NCBI RefSeq assembly: GCF_034190915.1 | Contig: NW_026947489.1 | Coordinates: 55,738,001-55,802,000 of the forward strand | Direction: 5' to 3' | DNA from: Cavia porcellus | Taxonomy: Eukaryota > Chordata > Mammalia > Rodentia > Caviidae | DNA: 64,000 nucleotides | Shown: positions 56,905 through 64,000 of the stretch, piece after piece | Layout: the number at the start of each line of letters is the position of its first letter | How positions within the stretch are numbered: position 1 is the stretch's first letter | Made by a program: the position numbers and the translations under genes | Notes under the pieces: model-generated | Databases searched by the model: none | Told to the model about the DNA's origin: nothing | Seen by the model: the letters and a program-made list of their open reading frames with translations, nothing else

Positions 56905-58729
56905 TGTAAAGGTTGATACACTGTGTCAACTTGAAAAGTTTAGAAGTATAACTCCCCAGGGGGCCAGGGTCCTCACTTTGTAAACACTATCATCCTGTGC
57001 AAGAGCAGAGCATGGAGATTCTCACTGCTACACCCAAACTGGGGGATGGTAGTCTGCTTACAATATAAGGGAGGAAAAGAGGCTTACTCTTCCCTCTTTT
57101 TGCTCTCGCTGCTTTTGCTGTCTTCTGCCACCTTGAACTGTGGACCCCTGTGCCATGCCACCCTGCCTTACAGCCAACCGATTTTAGACTAAAACTGCCA
57201 CACTGAACTAAATAAATCTTTCCTTCCTTATTTTGGGTGTTGGGTTTTTTGTTTCAGCAACAAGAGAAAACAACCTAAGAAAAAACTTGGTACCAGAGAA
57301 GTTCAATCATTGCTGTGACTGTACTTGGCCATGTGGTTTTACAGCCTTTGGGAATAGCTTATGGAAAGAGTTTGGAAAGGTTTGAAGATGATGCCTGAAA
57401 GAGTAGATCTGGAATGCCTTAGCTATTTTGCATGGGAGATTCTGGTTAGAGCTCAGAAGACCAGAAAGCTGATAGAAATCTTGCCAGTTAGGATTGGGTT
57501 AGGGAGGTTTCTGCTGGGAAGAAGGACTGAATTGGGTGCTAGATTCTGTAGATGATGCATGTTATGGCTTGGCAAAATGTTTGCCTGTATTTTGCTTGTG
57601 TCCAGAGATTTTGCCTGAGACTAAGATTAAGGGCAACAGAATAATTAATCTGGCAGAAAAATTTCAAGGAAGTAGAATTTTGAGGGTGGTATGGCTATTG
57701 TTGGGGGGCATTTAGCCTGATTTATATTGAGAATTAAGAGCAAAGAACCCAGTGGGATGATTTAAAATGTTGTGAGTTTGGCCAGAAAGGAAGCTCCAGG
57801 AAAGCTGTACACTACATCAATAGAGCTGAGGAGATCTCGATTGCTTAGAAGAAACAGGAAAATAGAAAAGATGGCCTGAGGGCATCACGAGAAGCTGAAA
57901 ATTTTCACCCTTTGCAACCGCAAAACTGCAAAAATGCAAGATTTTGCTATGAGGAGAAAAACACAGGGCACCATGTTCCAGAATGGTAATGGCATAGAAA
58001 ATATGTTCCTCACAATTGGACTCAGATTGCCCCGTAATCCAGGCACTTCACTACAGCCAAGAGACAGGAAAGCCTGGCTGTTGCTCCAGCTGGCAGCAGA
58101 CATTGGCGTCATTCACATGGTGGGAGTTTTTGGTATATGCAAAATGAAATAGTCACAGAGTTAAGAAGGCTTCCACCCTTCAGAAAGCCAGGGAGGCCAG
58201 GCAGTATGCCCCTGAGAGGGCAGTGTGTGAAGCTGTGAGGGTGAAGCTGAAGGTGCAGTGGAGACTCCAGAATTTTGAAAAAGGCAGAAACGGGGATCAT
58301 CTAAGGAAAGCTGCAAGGAAAGAACAAAGTGATTCTAAGAGAAAAGCTATAGGAGAAATGTGTCTGGGTGCCAAGTTGCCAAGAGGTGAATTGTAATGGT
58401 TGATACATTGTGACAACTTGAAAAGTTTAGAGGTGCAATTAACAGACTCAGCAGGGGGCCAGGGTTCTCAGTTCTTAAGCATCCTGGGGCAGGCAGCCTG
58501 CTTACAATATAAGGGAAGAAAAGAGGCTTGCTCTTCCCTGTTTTTACTCTTGCTGCTTTTGGTGTCTTCTGCTGCCTTGAACTGTTGCCCTCTACCATAC
58601 CACCCTGCCTTGGAGCCAACCAATTATGGACTAAAACCTCCACAAACTGAGCTAAATAAATATTTCCTTCCTTAATATTGAATGTTGGGTATTTTGTCTA
58701 AGCAATGAGTAAAGTTACTAACTAAGACA
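56905..58729 (+). mobile_element. Two-LTR MaLR-type element
   Basis: 5' LTR about 56,905-57,284 and 3' LTR 58,392-58,729 share tgataca.tgtg.caacttgaaaagtttaga-type starts and tattttgggtgttgggt-type ends. Directly after the 5' LTR comes acttggtaccagagaagt, the usual primer-site region of MaLRs. The roughly 1.1-kb interior has no retroviral ORF. The two LTRs have diverged by many substitutions and indels, so the insertion is old. Confidence 0.78.
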
Positions 58730-58845
58730 TATGTATGTATGTATGTATGTATATGTAAGTATTTTTGGGTTTTTTTGGAGACAATATCTGTCTATGCAGT
58801 TCAGGCTGGCCTTGAACTCATGGCAATCCTTCTTTTGAGCACTGC
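58730..58845. repeat. (TATG)n and antisense B1 remnant
   Basis: tatgtatgtatgtatg to about 58,756, then B1 remnant ctatgcagttcaggctggcc. Confidence 0.75.
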
Positions 58846-60693
58846 TTCTTGGCTCCAGTGTAGCTTCCACCACTGACCCTTGGTCCTGCCCAGTGCAGAT
58901 TCATGAAATAGACTTGTATGAGTCATTGTCGTGGGCTGTAGGTGTCCAATTGAACTTGTGTGAGGCACTGTCTTAGGCTCTAGGTTTTCAGCTAAACTCA
59001 TGCAGGTTATTGCCATAGGATCCAGGACCTCACCTGGATTTTAGTTGCTATTTCTGTAAGTAATTAATGATAAACGTGCATAACCAACTGTAGGATATTA
59101 TGTTATCTGCCTTATGTACTTCCTGCTTGCAAAGCTATACAAACAAAACCCAAAGCTGACTCAGGGCTGATGATCTGGAACTGAGATTCCCTTCAGCCCA
59201 CTAGCATCATAAGGCTGTATACCTTACAAATCTCCTTTGGTGCCGTGTATTCAGTCTGGTCTGGTCCTGCACCCTGTAACATTTCTAGGACCTCATGCAG
59301 AATATGCCATGATGACCTTTAGGTCACTGATGGGCACCTGCTGATGCCCAGGAAGATGCCCTTCAACTGCAAACAAAAAGGCACTACTTCTGGTTATTTT
59401 TTTGGCATCTCCTCAGTAGGCCAATAGCAGGAGCCCCTGTGAGGCCACAGTGACCTCACTGAGCCTGAAGAGGGCACGAAACTCAAGGAAGTCCTGATGG
59501 ATAAGATAGGATTGCCCTGGGGATGTCCCCAGTTGGCCCGTCAAACTTCTGTTTTTCAGTTCTGTCTCCTGCAGGGTGAAGCAAGGATTTGATCAGCCTT
59601 AGGAGTATGTGCTAACAGAATGTGCTAGCAGCCTGTGTTGGTTGCTTCTGTTAGACAAGACAGTCAGACTCTGTTTCAGATGCAGCCAGGTATTGCCCAG
59701 GGTTTGGGGGCTGAAATGTATTACTCTCTGAATGCCTGCTGAATGACTGAATGAGTGTGTGTAATGGATGTCAGAACTTGTCTTTCTGTCTGTGCTCCAC
59801 ATGAAAACACCTCCCCCAGGGAGCTTAGAGCTATGGAGCTTAATTAAGCCCCACATGGGGTGCCTGTATGTGGTCTCTCTCCCTGAGAGCCCTTTCTCCT
59901 TTGTCTGTTGTGACTGTCTTCAAGGCTTACAGACATACACTATAGGGAGCCAGTCAGCATGGTACAAGCCACAGTAAAATGAGTCCCCTAAAATGTATAA
60001 AAAACTGCAGAAAAGGATTTACAAAAGATTACAAGATAAAAATGAAACCTGATCACTGAGCCCAGTTACAAAGCTGAGCCCAGTTACAAAAGTGAGCTCT
60101 GCCACCCAGAGCAGTTCCCCCAGACAGACAATGATCAAGAAGTCTAAATAAAATTCCTGAGCAAACAACTCTGCCTGCTGAGACTGAAGATTAAACAAAA
60201 CAAGAGGTCACCTTTACAATTAAAAACAGTGCAAAATGAGACTGGGCTTAAAGTCACCCCTGGCTTTGGGAGCCCCAAACCAGCTCTTGTAAATGGCCAA
60301 AGTCCTATGAGGCCAAAAGGTTTTCATCAGATTACAAATTTCAATGAGTTATGCACATAAAACATTTCTTGTACACTAAACACTCTTATATGACAATTAT
60401 AGGTTTAACCTGCTCTCTGCTTTGAGGTTTTGAGGTCAAAACATTAACTCAGAGATACTCAGTAGTCTGTTGCCAGTCAGTCAAGTTTACTATCTGAAAA
60501 AAGGGACATTTTAAATTCAAGTGGCTGCAGCCAAATGTGTTGTCAAAGGTTTATAGTAAATTTAAAAAGGAGATATTAAAAAGACTATAAATGTAAAAGA
60601 TATACTTTTTATATGAAAGGATTCTGTTTGATAAAGTCTTGTCCTGCTAAAGACATGAAAATATAGTAATGACAAAACTAAAAAGCTTATGTA
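58846..60693. other. Probable degraded LTR-retroelement material, no gene seen
   Basis: About 1.85 kb without SINEs. The stretch to 59,281 ends like an LTR boundary (gcaccctgtaaca), and 60,045-60,100 contains a short tandem repeat (gagcccagttacaaa). I cannot assign a family by eye. Confidence 0.35.
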
Positions 60694-61130
60694 TGTTGGG
60701 GAAAGCTTGTGGAAGTTCTTGTACCCCCAAAACAAGCCCCAAAATGGTGTCCAAAAATGGGGCAAGACGTGTTTTTTAAAGAAAAAGGAGTGCTTTTATT
60801 TATTCTGGCACCAGCAACACAGTGCAGTTGGAGTTTGCAAGGCTGTGTAACTCGCTTAAAATTTTGACAGACTTTTATAGAAAGGACAATTACAAGTAAA
60901 TGATTTATAGGTGTGGATCAGGAATGAGGAAATCCTTTGTTTCCCTCTGCTTGAGGACAGAGAAGATTCCCAGGAATTGACAGTTCTTTGTTAGCTAATT
61001 TCAGCACTTAATTTTAGATAACATCTGTCCTTTACAGAGGGGAACAATGGTTAACATCAATCAGGTCACTCAGGAAGATGACGTATACAGAACAGTATGA
61101 TGGTGCTACAATTATTTTATAATAATGTGG
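60694..61130 (-). mobile_element. Solo ERV LTR, antisense (right end approximate)
   Basis: Read on the minus strand it has a TATA box (ctataaaag, 60,872-60,880), then about 75 bases later AATAAATAAA (60,795-60,804), then a terminus ctttccccaaca at 60,694. This is the U3-R-U5 order of a retroviral LTR. The outer U3 boundary is not resolved. Confidence 0.6.
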
Positions 61131-61488
61131 CGCCCCAGGGTGTCTGGTTGTAGAAAATAGTTGCATTTGTGAAGGGAATTAACAGGTAATTTGGTCATAT
61201 AACTTGAGTATTGGCAAACATAGTATGACAAAGCTCTTTTTGCTAGTGTACAACAGAAGTAGTATTAAAAAATATGTATGGTCACTTGTTAATTTGCTGG
61301 AGCTCAGACTGTTGCCTCTAAAAACCCCCATGAATGAAATGGTCAAATCTACATGAGATTACCAGTCAAATAATAACCTTAAAAAAACCTGATGTGATGT
61401 ATATGATGTGTGTTACTCTACTCAGTATTATGATGGACATTTAAATATGATATGTGATTTTGATCTCAGGCTTCCTGTATTTTTTATT
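61131..61488. other. AT-rich sequence, no gene seen
   Basis: May continue the LTR or hold its flank. No ORF. Confidence 0.35.
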
Positions 61489-61573
61489 TTTTTTTATCAG
61501 TACCAGGGATCAAACTCACGACCATGCACTTGCAAGGCAGGTGCTTATGCCACTGAGCTAAATCCTCAGCCCT
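61489..61573 (-). repeat. ID SINE with target duplication
   Basis: Antisense ID (atcagtaccagggatcaaac ... aaatcctcagccc). Flanked by ctcaggcttcctgta / ctcaggtttccttta. Confidence 0.9.
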
Positions 61574-62043
61574 CAGGTTTCCTTTATAAAACTACATAAC
61601 TGCTACCTGTTAACATTCCACAAGAATTCAACTAAAACAACTGTAACTGATAAGAAATAACAGTCCTTTGCTATGTTTTATATTTCAAAGTGCTTGATAT
61701 TTAGACAAAATTATAATTAAATCCACTGCACTACTAATGCCCCCAGTCAGTATATTTCAGTTTTTAGCTGTCCAGGTAATAGCTGCTGATCCAGATCTGG
61801 TTGCTTCTGTCTCTTAGAAATGGCTGGTCATTTCTAAGATGATGGCAGTCTATGATGATAGACTGTCAAACTGCTAAAATACATCTCTCCTGCCTATAAA
61901 GCCAATTTGAGATGTTTGAGCTTCCAGTGCGCTGTGACTGCCCTCACCCTGTTGGACCACTCTGACTTCTCTATGCTTACTCAGACTGTTAGTCCTTGGG
62001 AGAATCCTGCAACTTTAAAAATAATAGACAGAAAAATCCTCCC
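61574..62043. other. AT-rich unique sequence, no gene seen
   Basis: No repeat body recognised. Confidence 0.4.
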
Positions 62044-62383
62044 TATCACGGTTTATGTCAGTGGCTCCCAAACCTCCTGCAATTATGTGTTTGTGATTGG
62101 TTCATTGTCTAGTGCTGGGATTGGTGGTGTAAGTGTTCCACCCACCCTGGGGTGGAGTCAGGATATGATGTAATGGTGGAAAGAAGGTGTGTCTGGCTCT
62201 CTTGCCAGTTTCTGCCTTGCAGTTTGTGGCTGCCATGAACTGCGGCCCTGCTATACCACCCTGTCTTGGAGCCAACTGAGTATGGACTGAAACCTCCAAG
62301 AACTGTAAGAAATAAACTTCTCCTTCCTTAATTTTGGGTGTTGGGTATTTTGTCCCAGCAAGGAGTAAAAAGTAACTAAGATA
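62044..62383 (+). mobile_element. MaLR-type LTR
   Basis: Same subfamily as 53,750-54,090 (gtgattggttcattgtctag, gagccaactgagtatggact, ttttgtcccagcaaggagta), with a 3' end at taactaaga. An ID SINE landed just beyond its end. Confidence 0.82.
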
Positions 62384-62389
62384 CTCTGG

Positions 62390-62505
62390 GGCTGGGGATT
62401 TAGCTCAGCAGCATAAGCGCCTGCCTTGCAAGCAGGCAGGCAGTTGTGAGTTCAATCCCTGGTACCAATAAAAACGAAAAAGACAAAAAAAAAAAAAAAA
62501 AAAAA
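62390..62505 (+). repeat. ID SINE, young copy with long target duplication
   Basis: Full body with an extra cagg unit in gcaggcaggcag, tail aacgaaaaagaca and poly(A). Flanked by agtaactaagatactctgg on both sides; the duplication includes the 3' end of the LTR. Confidence 0.95.
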
Positions 62506-63029
62506 GTAACTAAGATACTCTGGCTTCACTGTTTTTTGTTCTCTTCTATACACAAATCAAAAGACAAATGGCCTTATCCAGCAAGTAGACCAGCTACAAC
62601 AGAAGGAGGAGGACCTCGAGCAATGGCTAACTGCTGTACTCAGATCATAAAATAATAAAAAGACACTGCTTCCTCTAAGAATGTTTCCAGAAACGTAAGT
62701 CCTCATGTTCATAAGAAAATCCCGAGAAAATCATCTGGTTTTACATGCTAGGCCAGCTATTCATCAAAAAGTGCAGGCAAAAGAAGCCAAGGAGGAGGAC
62801 TGGAAGGGCTGCCTACCTCCTCCAGCACACAGTGTGCAGGAGCTACACAGCCTTGGACCTGCAGGAGCTGGCAAGACAATTAAAGTAGAAGGTGGATGAA
62901 ATTGTGCCCATGTGGCTGCTATGGCTGTGGGGTGATGGGACTGATGACGCGCACTTAAACCCACAGATGTCCCCAGTGGCCAGCATAGCCAGAACCAGTG
63001 CTATGAGACGGGTTCTGCAGGATGTGCAG
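62506..63029. other. Unique sequence between two inverted LTRs, no gene seen
   Basis: Short ORFs only, none recognised. Confidence 0.4.
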
Positions 63030-63372
63030 TATCTTAGTTACTTATTACTTGTTGTTGAGACAAAATACCTGATGCCCAAAGTTGGGAAAGGAAAGGTTTA
63101 TTTTTTATAGTTTGGAGGTTTCAGTCCATACTCAGCTGGCTCCAAGGCAGGGTGGCATGGCAGGGCTGCAGTTCATGGCAGCTGCAAATAGCAAGGCAAA
63201 AACCAGCAAGAGAACAAAACACACCTTCTTCCTGCTGTTACATTGTATGCTGGCTCCACCCCTAGGTGGGTGTAGCACTGACACCATCAGTCCAAGCGCT
63301 ACACAATGAACCAGTCACAAATGCACAATGTAAATGCATGAGGCCCTGGGGCCACAGACATAAACCATGACA
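63030..63372 (-). mobile_element. MaLR-type LTR, antisense
   Basis: Reverse complement of the 53,750 subfamily: atcttagttacttattac at one end, ataaaccatgaca at the other, ttcagtccatactcagctgg inside. Confidence 0.82.
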
Positions 63373-63738
63373 TGCAGAGAACGGCCCCAGAAGCAAATAA
63401 TCAGACTGCAATAAGTTGGTCAATGGCAGTAGCTCACTGAATTTGGGAGAATCCAGGTGACCTGCCGGAGCAAGTCACTATCTAGACTTGGTAACTGTGT
63501 TATGTGAAATGGGCATATAGCAGATAATATTTGCACTGCAATACTGTAGCCCAGATGAAAAACTGCTGATGGCACACATAAAGGACATGATCCTGGAAAG
63601 GGAGCTAACGTGTTTGGGTCAGTGGCAGCTCTTCTGGCCCCCTTTACAGATCACTCAGTCTGTGCTCCATGGATGCTTTGGGCAGATGTAAAAGTAAAAT
63701 GTCAAGATAAGACAAGATCTGTAAAAACTGTACTGACA

Positions 63739-63826
63739 GGGGCCGGCGATTTAGCTTAGAGGCATAGGCACTTGCCTGACAAGCACAAGGTTGTGTTTGA
63801 TCCCTGGTACCAAAAACCAAAAAACT
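63739..63826 (+). repeat. ID SINE, first of a tandem pair
   Basis: ggggccggcgatttagctta ... gtttgatccctggtacc. Flanked by aaaactgtactgacag on both sides. Confidence 0.9.
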
Positions 63827-63842
63827 AAAACTGTACTGACAG

Positions 63843-63925
63843 GGGCTGGGGATACAGCTCACCAGTACAAGCGCATGCCTGGCAAATGCAAAGTCATGAG
63901 TTTGATCTCTGGTACCAAAAAAGAA
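63843..63925 (+). repeat. ID SINE, second of a tandem pair
   Basis: ggggctggggatacagctca ... gagtttgatctctggtacc plus A-rich tail. It starts immediately after the right-hand duplication of the first copy. Confidence 0.9.
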
Positions 63926-64000
63926 AACAAACTGACTTACACAAAAAAGGGGAACCAGGCAAAAGGGACCATCTCCCCAAGGACAAGCTGTAGGATCCCT

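Noticed and set aside
56905..58729. Possible coding capacity (gag/pol) inside the two-LTR element
   Set aside because: The interior is only about 1.1 kb, has no long ORF in either strand, and matches the non-coding interior of MaLR elements.
79..63925. The tRNA-like bodies with box A and box B as tRNA-Ala genes
   Set aside because: They have SINE tails, target duplications and disrupted cloverleafs; they are ID retroposons, not tRNA genes.

Overview
This window is mammalian nuclear DNA from a rodent, almost certainly not a mouse, rat or other muroid. The evidence is many interspersed B1 SINEs (7SL-derived, with the internal duplication typical of rodent B1) and ID SINEs (tRNA-Ala-derived), MaLR-type LTRs, and one gene with mammalian exon structure. 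Intact Y4 and Y5 RNA genes argue against mouse and rat, which as I recall have lost them. The ID copies carry an unusual tail (gaaaaagaca before the poly(A)). That fits a lineage outside Muroidea, such as the beaver/kangaroo-rat group, but I cannot name the species.

Two gene systems stand out. First, 13.3-28.3 kb holds the complete Ro-associated Y RNA cluster: Y5 (+), Y4 (+), Y3 (+) and Y1 (-). Each is full length with its own type-3 RNA polymerase III promoter (distal SPH/ZNF143 motif with or without an octamer, PSE, TATA) and an oligo-T terminator. Second, 35.26-49.91 kb on the minus strand is the whole coding region of PDIA4 (ERp72). All ten coding exons were found, every junction is GT/AG, and they join in frame to 644 codons plus a stop. 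A CpG-rich promoter with four CCAAT boxes lies at 49.9-50.4 kb. Y RNA genes next to PDIA4 match the known human 7q36 arrangement.

Layout: 1-13 kb is intergenic and dense in SINEs. 13-28.3 kb is the Y RNA cluster, with SINEs and GC-rich stretches upstream of Y5 and Y3. 28.3-35 kb is intergenic. 35-50 kb is PDIA4, whose introns hold relatively few SINEs. 50.4-64 kb is upstream of PDIA4 and rich in LTR elements: five MaLR-type LTRs, one two-LTR element, and one antisense ERV LTR. A GC-rich patch of unknown role lies at 55.1-55.6 kb.

The two gene systems share no obvious function. PDIA4 is an ER oxidoreductase and chaperone; Y RNAs bind Ro60 and are linked to RNA quality control and DNA replication initiation. 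Their linkage is an old synteny. I found no other protein-coding gene and nothing that I can defend as a wholly new system. The most informative signals are the retained four-gene Y cluster, covarying bases in the Y5 stem, the duplicated exon pair inside PDIA4, and a consensus CTCF motif inside PDIA4 exon 8.
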